Notes: generated by a model not told the origin, from the sequence alone. A DNA stretch of 32,343 nt from Acidimicrobiales bacterium (GCA_031292675.1 JARLGQ010000355.1:1-32343), one strand, 5' to 3'. Positions 1-8,142 are shown, counted from the stretch's first letter. Program-made: numbers and translations.

Positions 1-191
1 ACGGCCACGACCCGGGCCGCCATGAAGCGTGCCGTCCGCACGGCACGTCCCGACCGGGTCACCTCGGTGACTTCCACCGAGCCCCGCGAGTTGAGGATCT
101 CGACGCGGCGACCGGCCCGCGTGGCGCGGATGTCGAAGCGCTGGACGCCGTCGCCCACGTCGACGACCACCTCGACCCGGTCTCCCTTCAC
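1..191 (-). CDS. partial CDS, unrecognised small protein (N-terminal 63 residues)
   Basis: The reading frame starts at a GTG (191-189) and runs off the left edge of the window, so only the first 63 residues are seen. They are rich in Val, Arg, Asp and Thr and look like beta strands (VEVVVDVGDG, RVEILNSRGSVEVTEV), but I recognise no domain. The start is chosen because a TACTAT box lies 7 nt upstream, the leaderless arrangement seen at other genes here, and an in-frame stop lies a little further upstream. A GGAGG just before the GTG is too close to act as a normal ribosome binding site. It is divergent from nothing: the neighbouring pentapeptide gene reads the same way. Function unknown. Confidence 0.55.
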   Translation of the reverse strand, partial: MKGDRVEVVVDVGDGVQRFDIRATRAGRRVEILNSRGSVEVTEVTRSGRAVRTARFMAARVVA

Positions 192-198
192 GCCTCCA

Positions 199-204
199 AT
201 AGTA
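199..204 (-). promoter_or_regulatory. candidate leaderless -10 box (TACTAT)
   Basis: TACTAT on the minus strand, 7 nt before the GTG of the partial gene. The placement would start transcription at or next to the start codon, as in actinobacterial leaderless transcripts. No clear -35 box is visible. Confidence 0.4.
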
Positions 205-336
205 CGACGCCCGGGAAGCGGTCACCCGCGGGCCGATGACGGCGACCTCGGGCGATGCCTCGATGATCGACGTGCGTACTGTCACGGTCGGGTCGACAGG
301 CGACCGACCTCACCAGCCCGTGCCTACAGGTCGTGC

Positions 337-680
337 TTACACGTCCCCCGTTCGTTTGCTGTTCTTGCCGTCGGGACATGTGGTGTTACCCCACGTCGCT
401 CCCCTGAACTTGGCGTCCGTCGCATTGGCGTGACCAGGGGAAGCTCCGCAAACGACAGGTTGGCCCCGGTCAGGTTGGCGCCAGTCAGGTTGGCGAGTGC
501 GAAGTTGGCCCCGGCCAGGTCGGCGTCGGCCAGGTCGGCACCGGCAAGACCGCAGCTTTGCAACTGGGCACCGGGACCGGGCACACAGCTCGCGGCGGCT
601 GCAGGTGCGGGCCAGATGACATACAAGACTGCTACCAGGAGCAGCGGAACCGCCAATGCAAATGCACGCTTTCGCATCAT
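337..680 (-). pseudogene. secreted pentapeptide-repeat protein, frameshifted
   Basis: The gene starts at ATG 680 with AAGGGGG 4 nt upstream, encodes MMRKR plus a hydrophobic signal segment ending at an A-rich cleavage site (PAPAAAAS), and then a short run of A(D/N)LxG pentapeptide repeats (GADLADADLAGANFALANL). After NLSFAEL the frame drifts into non-repeat sequence that would end at 324. The next frame instead continues with GHANATDAKFRGATWGNTTC and PDGKNSKRTGDV, ending at 337. The A-N-A-T-D-A-K-F-x-G-A-T-W-x-N-T-T-C-P-D-G string is the usual C-terminal end of secreted pentapeptide proteins. So the two halves belong together and an indel lies near 430-445, beside a CCCC run. The intact product would be a small exported right-handed beta-helix protein of unknown role. 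A sequencing error cannot be excluded. Confidence 0.8.
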
Positions 681-830
681 CGGCCCCCTTTCCGCCGTCT
701 TCACGAAGTGGTGGAACCAGCGACCTGCCGGGAGGGTAACCCTCTGCCGTCTGGCCGACATGGGGCGGGAGCGGTCGCCGGTCCGGCGGGGCATACCGGC
801 CCCGGTAGCCGGTCAGCACGCACAGAGCGA

Positions 831-836
831 TACGGT
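831..836 (+). promoter_or_regulatory. candidate leaderless -10 box (TACGGT)
   Basis: TACGGT lies 6 nt before GTG 843 of the GH1 gene. This supports GTG 843, rather than GTG 840 or any start further upstream, as the first codon. Confidence 0.45.
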
Positions 837-842
837 TCGGTG

Positions 843-2045
843 GTGCACCAGCCCGACTCGGCGACACCTGATGCGAAGTTCCCCGACGGCTTCCTCTGGG
901 GCACGGCAACGGCCGCCCACCAGATCGAGGGTGGCAATTTCAACAACGACTGGTGGGCTTGGGAACACGACCCCGGCTCGGGCTGCGCCGAGCCCAGCGG
1001 AGATGCGTGCGACTCGCTGCATCGTTGGCCCGAGGACGTGGCGCTCGTCTCCGTGATGGGCCTCGGGGCGTATCGGTTCTCGCTCGAGTGGAGCCGGATC
1101 GAGCCTGCAGAAGGGGAGTTCTCGATAGCTGCGTTGGACCATTACCGACGCATCTGTGCGGCGTGCCACGATCGGGGCATCACGCCGGTGGTGACCTTCC
1201 ACCACTTCACGACGCCCACATGGCTCAGCGTGCGTGGCGGATGGGAGGCGGCCGACGCACCCGACACCTTTGCCCGCTTCGTGTCCCGGTCCGTCGCTCA
1301 TCTCGGCGACCTCATCGGTTGGGCGTGCACGATCAACGAGCTCAACGTCATCGGGGTCATGGGGTACACCGTCGGGAGCTCTCCACCCGGGGTCAAGGGG
1401 GATCTCGGCCGTCACCTCGCCGTCAACGAGTCCATGGTGCGGGCGCACCGTCTGGCCGTCTCGGCGCTGCGGTCTGGCCCCGGAGACTTCCCGGTGGGGT
1501 TGACTCTTTCCATGGACGAGCTCGTGGCCGAGCCGGGCGGGGAGGACGTACGCGAGGCTGCTCTGGAGATCCTGGAGGACAGGTTCTTGCGGGCCACCGA
1601 AGGCGATGACTTCGTCGGGGTCCAGTGCTACTCGCGCATGCACTTCGGACCTGAAGGCCAGGCCCCCAACGATCCTGAGGTGCCCACCACCCAGATGGGT
1701 TACGAGTACTGGCCGCAGGCGGTCGAGCACTGTGCCCGGCGTGCGGCGGCCGTGACCGGCCTCCCGGTGCTCGTCACCGAGAACGGGATCGCCACCGACG
1801 ACGACGCCCAGCGAATCGCCTATCTGACCGAGGCTTTGCGAGGGGTACGGCGCTGTCTCGACGATGGTGTGGACATACGCGGGTACTTCGTGTGGAGCCT
1901 GCTCGACAACTTCGAGTGGAGTCTCGGTTATCGGCCGAAGTTCGGGCTGCACCGCGTCGATCCGGAGACCTTCGCCCGCCATCCGAAGCCCAGCGCATCG
2001 TGGTTCGGTGCCGTGGCCCGATCGAACGGGCTGCCGGGGAGCTGA
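843..2045 (+). CDS. GH1 family beta-glycosidase (copy 1)
   Basis: A 400-residue glycoside hydrolase of family 1, a retaining TIM-barrel enzyme that removes beta-linked glucosyl or galactosyl residues. The family start FLWGTATAAHQIEGG is at about residues 17-31. The general acid/base Glu166 lies in TINELN and the nucleophile Glu313 in LVTENG; FxWSLLDNFEW follows near the C-terminus. The Pro that normally follows the acid/base Glu (TINEPN) is Leu here, which is unusual. There is no signal peptide, so it acts in the cytoplasm. At about 400 residues it is shorter than most GH1 enzymes, but the paralogue at 8947-10155 has the same length and its catalytic residues carry the same numbers, which supports GTG 843 as the start. 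The substrate cannot be read from the sequence. Confidence 0.92.
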   Translation: MHQPDSATPDAKFPDGFLWGTATAAHQIEGGNFNNDWWAWEHDPGSGCAEPSGDACDSLHRWPEDVALVSVMGLGAYRFSLEWSRIEPAEGEFSIAALDHYRRICAACHDRGITPVVTFHHFTTPTWLSVRGGWEAADAPDTFARFVSRSVAHLGDLIGWACTINELNVIGVMGYTVGSSPPGVKGDLGRHLAVNESMVRAHRLAVSALRSGPGDFPVGLTLSMDELVAEPGGEDVREAALEILEDRFLRATEGDDFVGVQCYSRMHFGPEGQAPNDPEVPTTQMGYEYWPQAVEHCARRAAAVTGLPVLVTENGIATDDDAQRIAYLTEALRGVRRCLDDGVDIRGYFVWSLLDNFEWSLGYRPKFGLHRVDPETFARHPKPSASWFGAVARSNGLPGS

Positions 2046-2092
2046 CAAGCAGTCGTTCGGACCTGGGCAAAGGTCGTCGACGCAAGCCGACC

Positions 2093-2506
2093 TCAGAGAA
2101 TCAAGCCGTGGGCCTTCTGGCAGTGCGGGCCACCCCAGTGCTCCACGATCTGCCCGTCTCGGATCCTCAGGATCGCGGTGCCGTTGATCGTCACAGGCTC
2201 CCCGGAGGCCGGCACGTCGTAAAAGGGCGTCCCGGAGTGGGTTCCTTTGACCGTCCAATTCGAAACCACCAGGTCGCCCGACTCGACGAGCAGGTCGACG
2301 GTGAACGTCATGTCCGGGAAAGCCGATCGCGCTTGTTGCCACCACTGCTGTTCATCGCCCCGGAGGTCGGTGCCGACCCGCTCCGGACTCACGCGCTCGG
2401 TCACGTGACTGTGGAAGTCCTCGGAGAAGAACTCGTACACCGCGTCACTGTCACCGGACTCCATGGCGGCGCTGTACTTTCCCAGAACCCGCAAGTTCTC
2501 CGACAC
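2093..2506 (-). CDS. SnoaL/ester-cyclase-like NTF2-fold protein
   Basis: A 137-residue protein of the SnoaL-like (NTF2-fold) superfamily: small cone-shaped domains used as polyketide cyclases, isomerases or hydrolases. Typical features are a helical N-terminus (LGKYSAAMESGDSDAVYEFF), the F-P-D-M-x-F-x-V-x-x-L stretch near residue 70, the W-x-x-x-G-T-H-x-G segment and a C-terminal I-x-R-I-x-D-G-x-I-x-E-H-W-G strand pair. The start is GTG 2506, because AAGGAG lies 8 nt upstream; the frame could open upstream to ATG 2611, but that extension looks non-coding. It converges on the GH1 gene and is divergent from the ORF at 2640. The specific reaction is unknown. Confidence 0.8.
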   Translation of the reverse strand: MSENLRVLGKYSAAMESGDSDAVYEFFSEDFHSHVTERVSPERVGTDLRGDEQQWWQQARSAFPDMTFTVDLLVESGDLVVSNWTVKGTHSGTPFYDVPASGEPVTINGTAILRIRDGQIVEHWGGPHCQKAHGLIL

Positions 2507-2639
2507 GTCCTCGCTCCTTCCCCACAGCCCATCAGGCCGGTGTCGCTCGACGACGAGCGACAGACAGAACTCGTCCCCACCGCGAGCCGGATCATAATCG
2601 GGCGCCGACATCCCCGGGCAGTCCGGAGTTTCTGCGAAG

Positions 2640-3137
2640 ATGCCCGCCGTGGTCCACGAGCCCCGAGACGCGGGAGCAGAAGCGTTCCACGTTCTGGTGA
2701 TGCGCTTCTACGGCATCGGGCGTCTTGCCTTTGACGTCAATCTCTACGGGACGAGGTTCGACAAGTACGCCGTGATGACATTCGGGCTCACGGAGTTCAG
2801 GATTCAGAAGACCGATCGTCGGGGCAAGCCCAGAGAAGGCAGCGCCTTGTTCCCCACTTCTTCGACGTGGAGCCTGGAGGACATCAGGTCTTCGGGGGTC
2901 TTCCAGACCCCATGGTGGATATCGGCCACGATCGGTGCAGGGCAGTATCCGGCGGGGTTGCTGTTGGACATGGGGGAGTCGGGATGGAACCTGGCGCTGT
3001 TCGCCGTGAGGTTCGACTCTCTGGTGCAAGCCTTCGGCTCTCGTGGCGAGGGCATTGACAAGACCCCGAGGAAGCTCACGCCCCTGGTGATTCGCCGTGA
3101 GGACTACCTGAGCGAGCACGAAGAGCGACCCGACTAA
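2640..3137 (+). CDS. hypothetical protein
   Basis: A 165-codon frame whose third positions are strongly G/C and whose composition is balanced (Phe, Tyr, Trp, Ile and Asn all present), so it looks genuinely coding. I recognise no family. Visible features are an N-terminal F-Y-G-I-G-R-L-A-F-D-V-N-L-Y-G stretch, a central TPWWISATIGAGQYPAG segment and an L-L-x-D-M-G-E-S-G-W-N region. There is no signal peptide or clear membrane helix. The start at ATG 2640 has a weak GGAG 11 nt upstream; GTG 2697 or ATG 2700 are alternatives. It sits between a divergent SnoaL gene and the GH5 gene, 51 nt downstream, which has its own promoter-like box. Confidence 0.6.
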   Translation: MPAVVHEPRDAGAEAFHVLVMRFYGIGRLAFDVNLYGTRFDKYAVMTFGLTEFRIQKTDRRGKPREGSALFPTSSTWSLEDIRSSGVFQTPWWISATIGAGQYPAGLLLDMGESGWNLALFAVRFDSLVQAFGSRGEGIDKTPRKLTPLVIRREDYLSEHEERPD

Positions 3138-3176
3138 CGCCCGGACCGCCCACGTCGGCAACGGTGTTGCCGCTGG

Positions 3177-3182
3177 TACCGT
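3177..3182 (+). promoter_or_regulatory. candidate leaderless -10 box (TACCGT)
   Basis: TACCGT ends 6 nt before ATG 3189 of the GH5 gene, which has no Shine-Dalgarno sequence. This is the same arrangement as at 843, 10155, 15263 and 17971. Confidence 0.45.
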
Positions 3183-3188
3183 ACCGCG

Positions 3189-4919
3189 ATGCAGCGGGCA
3201 CTTAGAATCGGATTGATCTCGGGCCTTGCAGTGGCAGCCGTCGTCGCCTCGGCATTCCTCTGGTTGCCAGCAGGCGCAGGAGGAGCAGCCGACGCAGCAG
3301 GCGGAGCAGGCGGAGCAGGCGGAGCAGGCGGAGCAGCGAAGGGAACGTCAGGTACGTCAGGCTCGTCAGGTTCGTCTGCGCCTGGCCTCACGGCGACGAG
3401 CCCGTTCGTCCACGGGGTCTTGTCCAGCCTCCAGGGGGGATTCATCAACGATCAATACGGCCGAGTGGTCATCCTCCACGGGGTCAACGCCGTGTACAAG
3501 CGGCCGCCCTACGAGCTGTTCATCGATCCGGGCAAGCCGTGGAACTTCACCCGCAAGGATGCCGCCGCCATCGCTGGTCTCGGATTCAACGTCGTTCGCC
3601 TGGGGATCATCTGGGCCGGGATCGAGCCGGGCACGCTCAAAGCGAACAATCCCGCCATTTGCGCGCACGGGAACCCGAGTGATCCCCACCAGTGGAATCA
3701 GGGGGTCGCCGACCGCTACCTGTCGAGGGTGCAGGAGACGGTGGACCAGTTGGGTCGCTACCACGTGTACACCCTCTTGGACATGCACCAGGACGTCTAC
3801 AGCACCGGCTTTCGAGGTGAGGGGGCTCCGCCTTGGGCTGTTTGCACCAACGGGTTGCCGATCAAGACGTTGCCCGGGCGTTGGTCCAACAACTACTCCT
3901 CCCCCTCGCTCAATGCCGCCGTCCGCAATTTCTGGACGAACGACGTGGTGGGGGACATCCAGGGGGAGTACGACCGAAGCTGGGCCGCCGTCGCCTCGAC
4001 GTTCGAGAGCGATCCCTGGGTCGTAGGCTACGACCCCGTCAACGAGCCCTTCACCACCACCCTCGACCGGTTGACCCCCGAGGAGTTGGATGTTCGCCTC
4101 GAGTGTTTCTACACGGGGACCGCGATACCCGGGCACCTCCTCGACAGCACGAAGGCGATTGCCTGCCCTCCCGCCGTCCCCGTGCTCGGGCTGATTCCGA
4201 CGATCCTCGCTGCCGATCCGCACCACCTGATCTTCCGCGAGCCCACGATCTTCACCAGTAACGGGGCCCCCAACTACGTGGGCGCCATGAACTACCCCAA
4301 TCTGGTGCTCAATTTCCACGACTACTGCAGCTTCCGGAGCGGGGTGACCGGCAACCCGTACAATCTCGCCGCTTGCGTGGCTCAAGAGGAGTCGACCTTC
4401 GTGCGGCGGTCCGCTGAAGCCCCCTTGGTCGCCACGCCGTCAGAACCGCTTGGATTGCCCCTGTTCATGTCCGAGTTCGGCGCCACCCAGAGCTCCGAGT
4501 TGCTCCAGAATCTGACAAGGGTTGCGGACCAATCGCTGATCGGCTGGGCGTACTGGTCGTGGAAGTACTACGACGACCCCACCGGCAGCTCGGCGGAGGC
4601 ACTCGCCAGCCCCTCGGGGCAGCTGCACCCGATCGCCAATGCGCTGTCCCAGCCCTTTCCCGAGGCTGTGGCGGGATCCTTGACCTTGATCGACTACGAC
4701 GCCACCTTGGGCGCCTTCTACCTCAACTTCGTGTCCAACCCCAAGGTGCAGGCCCCCACGCTGATCGGCATTCCGTCCCGGAAGTATCCCCATGGGTACT
4801 GTGCCCGCACCTCGGCCGGCCGGCTCCGTACGGTCGGGAGCGCGGTGGAGGTGACCAATCCGTCGTCAACCGAGACGGTCGAAGTCACTGTGGTCCCTGG
4901 TCGCTGTCCCGGTCGTTGA
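3189..4919 (+). CDS. secreted GH5 endoglycoceramidase-like glycoside hydrolase
   Basis: A 576-residue exported glycosidase. Residues 1-30 form a signal peptide (MQRALR, hydrophobic core, AGA). A low-complexity linker of Gly/Ala and then Gly/Ser/Thr follows at about residues 30-65. The TIM-barrel domain starts at GVNAVYKRPP and carries LDMHQDVYS, a hallmark of the endoglycoceramidase branch of family GH5. The acid/base is Glu286 in GYDPVNEPF and the nucleophile Glu429 in FMSEFGAT. A C-terminal beta-sandwich of about 100 residues closes the protein. Family members cleave glycosphingolipids or sterol glucosides outside the cell or at the membrane. Cys residues in the barrel may form disulfides. 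The two cytoplasmic GH1 enzymes nearby could process released sugars; that link is inference. Confidence 0.9.
   Translation: MQRALRIGLISGLAVAAVVASAFLWLPAGAGGAADAAGGAGGAGGAGGAAKGTSGTSGSSGSSAPGLTATSPFVHGVLSSLQGGFINDQYGRVVILHGVNAVYKRPPYELFIDPGKPWNFTRKDAAAIAGLGFNVVRLGIIWAGIEPGTLKANNPAICAHGNPSDPHQWNQGVADRYLSRVQETVDQLGRYHVYTLLDMHQDVYSTGFRGEGAPPWAVCTNGLPIKTLPGRWSNNYSSPSLNAAVRNFWTNDVVGDIQGEYDRSWAAVASTFESDPWVVGYDPVNEPFTTTLDRLTPEELDVRLECFYTGTAIPGHLLDSTKAIACPPAVPVLGLIPTILAADPHHLIFREPTIFTSNGAPNYVGAMNYPNLVLNFHDYCSFRSGVTGNPYNLAACVAQEESTFVRRSAEAPLVATPSEPLGLPLFMSEFGATQSSELLQNLTRVADQSLIGWAYWSWKYYDDPTGSSAEALASPSGQLHPIANALSQPFPEAVAGSLTLIDYDATLGAFYLNFVSNPKVQAPTLIGIPSRKYPHGYCARTSAGRLRTVGSAVEVTNPSSTETVEVTVVPGRCPGR
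3297..3374 (+). repeat. two in-frame 9-nt tandem arrays coding the GH5 linker
   Basis: Four perfect copies of GCAGGCGGA (3297-3332), then, after a short break, three copies of a second 9-nt unit, TCAGGNNCG (3348-3374). Both keep the reading frame and encode the Gly/Ala and Gly/Ser/Thr linker between the signal peptide and the GH5 catalytic domain. Copy number could vary without loss of function. Confidence 0.9.
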
Positions 4920-4974
4920 CCGGAAAGGGCGCCACCTGAGGCGGGACCGGAACCGGCGGCGCGAGAGGCAGGCC

Positions 4975-6363
4975 TCAGCCGGTGCCGGGCTGGGACGGCC
5001 TGATGTTGGCGTTCAAGTGGAAGAGGTTCTCGGGGTCGTACTCCGCCTTGATACGAGACAGCCGCTCGTACTTGGGCCCGTAGGAGGCCCGCACCCGCTC
5101 CTCGTCGGGATCGCTCATGAAGTTGACGTACGTGCCGACGCCGGCTGCGAAAGGTTGAAGGGCGTCAAACATCGAGCGGACCCAGGTCCGATCGGCCTCG
5201 AGCAGGTCGGGGGTGGGTGCGATGGCGGCGATGTTGAAGACCCACTTGACTGCCCGGCTGCCACCCCAAGCCGTGGCGTCGTCCGCCACCTCGTGGTACG
5301 CACCGCCCAGGGGGAACACGGGCATGATCGACATCGGCGAGGACTTGGCCGGGAACCTCTCGGCCACGACGTCGATGGCGCCGTCCCCGAGGTCGTCGAG
5401 GTACAACGCCTTCTCGTACCCCAGGATCCCCCATGGTGCTGAGTCGTCCAGCATCTGTTGCAGGAAGGTGTAGGGGAGAGGGGTGATGAACTCGAACAGC
5501 GGAGGAAGCGTGTCACGAATCGGTTGGACCAGCGCGGCGTGCTCCTCCGCCGAGCCCCATCCCACGACAGCGACGGCATAGCCGGGCGCCAGGTGGAACT
5601 CCTCGGGAACGAACGGCGCCGGCGGCGCGTTCAACCCGATGAGCTGGACACCGGTGCCCGGCGGGACCGAGGCCGTGTAGTCCCGCACGAAGCGGAGCGC
5701 GTCGACCCCCTGTTGCACCCCCCAGAAGAAGAGGCCGAGGTGGACCTCCGGGCCCACCTCGTGAAGGGCGAACTCGAACTCGGTGACCACCCCGAAGTTC
5801 CCCCCTCCGCCGCGCAGCGCCCAGTGCAGGTCGGGATTCTCGGCCTCCGAGGCGGTGAGGAGGCGGCCATCGGCGGTCACGACCCGTGCCGACACCAGGT
5901 TGTCGCAGCTGAGACCGGCTCTCCGGGTGAGCCACCCGATCCCCCCACCCAATGTCAGGCCCCCGACACCGGTGTGGCTGATCACCCCTCCGGGGGTGGC
6001 GAGCCCGTGAGCCTGGGTGGCGGCGTCGAGTTCGGCCCAGGTGGTTCCCCCCCCACAACGTGCGCGTCGAGCGCCCGGGTCGACCTGCACGTCGCGCATG
6101 GGGCTGAGGTCGATCATCAGCCCGGCGTGGCACACTCCGTGGCCGGCGAAGTTATGCCCGCCGCCCCGTACCGCTATCTCGAGGCCTTCGCCGCGACCGA
6201 ACTCGAGGGCGGAAGCCACTTCGTCGGCGGTTCGGCACTGGGCGATGACCGCCGGTCTCCGGTCGATGTCACCGTTCCACAGTGCGCGCGCGTTTTCGTA
6301 GCCCTCGGAGGTGGGCACCATGACGTTGCCGGTGAAACCCTTGCGGAACGTGTCGACGGTCAT
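4975..6363 (-). CDS. FAD-linked oxidoreductase, berberine-bridge (BBE) family
   Basis: A 462-residue flavoprotein of the PCMH/vanillyl-alcohol-oxidase fold with a C-terminal BBE segment (YDPENLFHLNANI). The FAD-binding loop RGGGHNFAGHG at residues 66-76 supplies His70, the usual site of 8-alpha-histidyl FAD attachment. The second attachment site of bicovalent members, the Cys of the GxCPTxGxGG motif, is Ile here (GGVISHTGVGG), so FAD is expected to be held by one bond only. Such enzymes oxidise sugars, alcohols or alkaloid-like substrates with oxygen. AAGGAGG stands before ATG 6363. The MBL-fold gene lies 45 nt upstream on the same strand, so the two may be one transcript. There is no signal peptide. 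The substrate is unknown. Confidence 0.9.
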   Translation of the reverse strand: MTVDTFRKGFTGNVMVPTSEGYENARALWNGDIDRRPAVIAQCRTADEVASALEFGRGEGLEIAVRGGGHNFAGHGVCHAGLMIDLSPMRDVQVDPGARRARCGGGTTWAELDAATQAHGLATPGGVISHTGVGGLTLGGGIGWLTRRAGLSCDNLVSARVVTADGRLLTASEAENPDLHWALRGGGGNFGVVTEFEFALHEVGPEVHLGLFFWGVQQGVDALRFVRDYTASVPPGTGVQLIGLNAPPAPFVPEEFHLAPGYAVAVVGWGSAEEHAALVQPIRDTLPPLFEFITPLPYTFLQQMLDDSAPWGILGYEKALYLDDLGDGAIDVVAERFPAKSSPMSIMPVFPLGGAYHEVADDATAWGGSRAVKWVFNIAAIAPTPDLLEADRTWVRSMFDALQPFAAGVGTYVNFMSDPDEERVRASYGPKYERLSRIKAEYDPENLFHLNANIRPSQPGTG

Positions 6364-6408
6364 TGGGGCCCTCCTTGTCTGCTCGTCCGGAAAGGGTATC
6401 CCGTGGCC

Positions 6409-7248
6409 TCAACGACGACGAGGTGGAGTCACGTCGAGTGTCAACAGGTCGGTGGCCAGCACCACGTCACCGGTGAAATGGGCCGTGGCCTGGTCGAACC
6501 ACTCCTGCTCGGTGCCGGGGGCCGGAGCGGGAACGAGATGGGTGAGCACGAGGGTCGGGACGCCATGTCGCTGCGCGGTCCGGGCCGCGTCGGGTACCGA
6601 GGAGTGGTAGTCGAGCACATCGGTGAGCCGGGGCAGGCCGACCTGTTCGATGAGATCGCGCCGTACGACGGTGTACACGAGCATGTCGGCACCGGCGCAG
6701 AGCTCGTCGAGCCCCGCGCACGGCACCGTGTCGCCGGCGATGACCACCGACCGGTCTCCGTCGTCGACGCGGAAGCCCAGGGTCGGCCGGACAGGGGCGT
6801 GATCGGTCGGGGCGGCGGTCACCCGCACCGACCCCTCGTCGAAGATGACGCCCCCGTCGGCCTCGGTCACGGTTGCCGCCGGTCGCCACTGCAGGTCGTC
6901 ATGGTGTGCAAGGCGGTAGCCGATGTCCGGTTCGAGCATCGCTTCGGTGGCCTGCACGAGAGCCGCAGTGCCGATCGGACCGAACACCGGTAACGGATTG
7001 GGGACCAACGACATGACCCATCGCATGGTGAAGATGTCGTTCAGGTCCGTGATGTGGTCGCTGTGGAGATGGGTCAGGTACAAGCCCCGGATCGCCCCCG
7101 CGCCCGACCCCACCGCGGCACAACGCATCAGCACGGCGCGTCCGCAATCGAACAGCAGGTCTCCCACCGCGGTGCGCACCAGTGTCGACGGGCCGGCACG
7201 AGCCGGATCGGGAAGCGGGCTCCCGCTACCCAGGATGATCACCTGCAT
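6409..7248 (-). CDS. MBL-fold metallohydrolase (RNase Z/arylsulfatase-like branch)
   Basis: A 279-residue metallo-beta-lactamase-fold enzyme. The zinc motif T-H-L-H-S-D-H is at residues 59-65 (His60, His62, Asp64, His65); an Asp in IAGDTVPC and a His in LVLTHLVPAP supply later ligands. The N-terminal LGSGSPLPDPARAGPS is typical of the branch that includes tRNase Z-like and AtsA-type arylsulfatase-like proteins, but here it is a general hydrolase call. The start is ATG 7248 because GAGAGGAG precedes it by 5 nt; an upstream start at 7272 lacks such a site. It is 45 nt upstream of the FAD oxidoreductase gene, which may be cotranscribed. Confidence 0.87.
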   Translation of the reverse strand: MQVIILGSGSPLPDPARAGPSTLVRTAVGDLLFDCGRAVLMRCAAVGSGAGAIRGLYLTHLHSDHITDLNDIFTMRWVMSLVPNPLPVFGPIGTAALVQATEAMLEPDIGYRLAHHDDLQWRPAATVTEADGGVIFDEGSVRVTAAPTDHAPVRPTLGFRVDDGDRSVVIAGDTVPCAGLDELCAGADMLVYTVVRRDLIEQVGLPRLTDVLDYHSSVPDAARTAQRHGVPTLVLTHLVPAPAPGTEQEWFDQATAHFTGDVVLATDLLTLDVTPPRRR

Positions 7249-7484
7249 GGTGCTCCTCTCATCGGACCCCACGGCCGCCGCGGGTGCATCGTCTCATGCC
7301 CACCAGGGCGACCCGCCGGGTCGAGCGCGCTGGCCGTGATCGTCGTGCACCTCGAGCACCTGCGCACCAGGCGCGCTCTTGGTGCCGGCCATGGGACATG
7401 ACCCGACCTCGAGATCGCGGTCGTAGGCGACGGGAAGGGGCTCTCCGTCGGGTGGGGGCGACCCTCTGAACAATCAGCCTGAAG

Positions 7485-7532
7485 TTCGGTCACCCTGACA
7501 CTCGGTCGACCCTTTGCTCGGTCAACCTGACG
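7485..7532. repeat. degenerate 16-nt tandem repeat, three units, at the 3' end of the DedA gene
   Basis: Three consecutive 16-nt units: TTCGGTCACCCTGACA, CTCGGTCGACCCTTTG and CTCGGTCAACCTGACG. The third unit contains the stop codon of the DedA gene (7522-7524, minus strand). The repeat is degenerate, and by itself would be weak evidence; it is listed because two clearer arrays at 8870 and 19492 sit in the same position relative to their genes. Confidence 0.6.
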
Positions 7533-8142
7533 CGCTGTGCCGTTCCTCTCGTACCGTCCGGAGGCGGTGGAGGAAGAGCAGGACCACCGCCACCACGGCC
7601 AGCGCAGCCAGCGCGTATCCGGCGTAGCTGAAGTCCTTCAGGACGTGGTTGTAGCTGGACCCGAGGGCATCACCCAGACTGGCCAGAGCCGTGCACCAAA
7701 TGGCACAGCCGATGACGGTGAAGGCCAAGAACTTGGCGATGGCCATCTCGCCCAAGCCGGCGGCGAAGGACACGAACGATCGCAGCAGCGGGATGAAGCG
7801 GCCGAACAGGACCAGCGGCTCGCCGTGGCGGCCGAACCACGCTTCGGCCCGGTCGAGGTCCTTGTGGGTGAGCAACACGTACTTGCCGAACCGGTCGACC
7901 AAGGCACGTCCGCCGTAGAAGCCGATGAGATAGCCCGCCAGGGAACCCATGACCTCGCCCAAGGTGGCCAGGACGATGACGAGGACCACGTTGAGGTGAT
8001 GAGGTTCGTGGGCGATCTGGCCACTGGCCAGCACCCCGCCGTAGATCACGGCCAATTCGGCGCCGACGGGCAGGCCCATGGACGAGATGAAGCTGAGGCC
8101 GAATACCGCGACATAGCCCCAGGTCTCGAGAAAGTGCTCCAT
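7522..8142 (-). CDS. DedA-family membrane protein
   Basis: A 206-residue integral membrane protein of the DedA/SNARE-associated family, whose members act as lipid or undecaprenyl-phosphate flippases or proton-linked transporters in the inner membrane. The family signature is seen as E-(x)n-G-E-V-x-G-S-L-A-G-Y-x-x-G-F-Y-G-G near residues 60-80 and G-R-F-I-P-L-L-R-S-F-V-S-F-A-A-G at about 117-132. Hydrophobic helices lie at about residues 8-35, 50-75, 140-160 and 175-195. The start is ATG 8142, preceded by GGAGG at 7 nt. It is divergent from the HD-domain gene at 8263, and the short region between them holds the promoters of both. Confidence 0.92.
   Translation of the reverse strand: MEHFLETWGYVAVFGLSFISSMGLPVGAELAVIYGGVLASGQIAHEPHHLNVVLVIVLATLGEVMGSLAGYLIGFYGGRALVDRFGKYVLLTHKDLDRAEAWFGRHGEPLVLFGRFIPLLRSFVSFAAGLGEMAIAKFLAFTVIGCAIWCTALASLGDALGSSYNHVLKDFSYAGYALAALAVVAVVLLFLHRLRTVREERHSASG

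Noticed and set aside
22-1056. Long plus-strand open frame over the left edge and pentapeptide region
   Set aside because: Composition is Arg/Pro/Ser-rich shadow sequence; it overlaps the minus-strand partial gene, the pentapeptide gene and the GH1 start in another frame.
7249-7484. A small gene in the spacer between the MBL and DedA genes
   Set aside because: Open frames here have no binding site, no leaderless box and no coding-like composition; nothing recognised.
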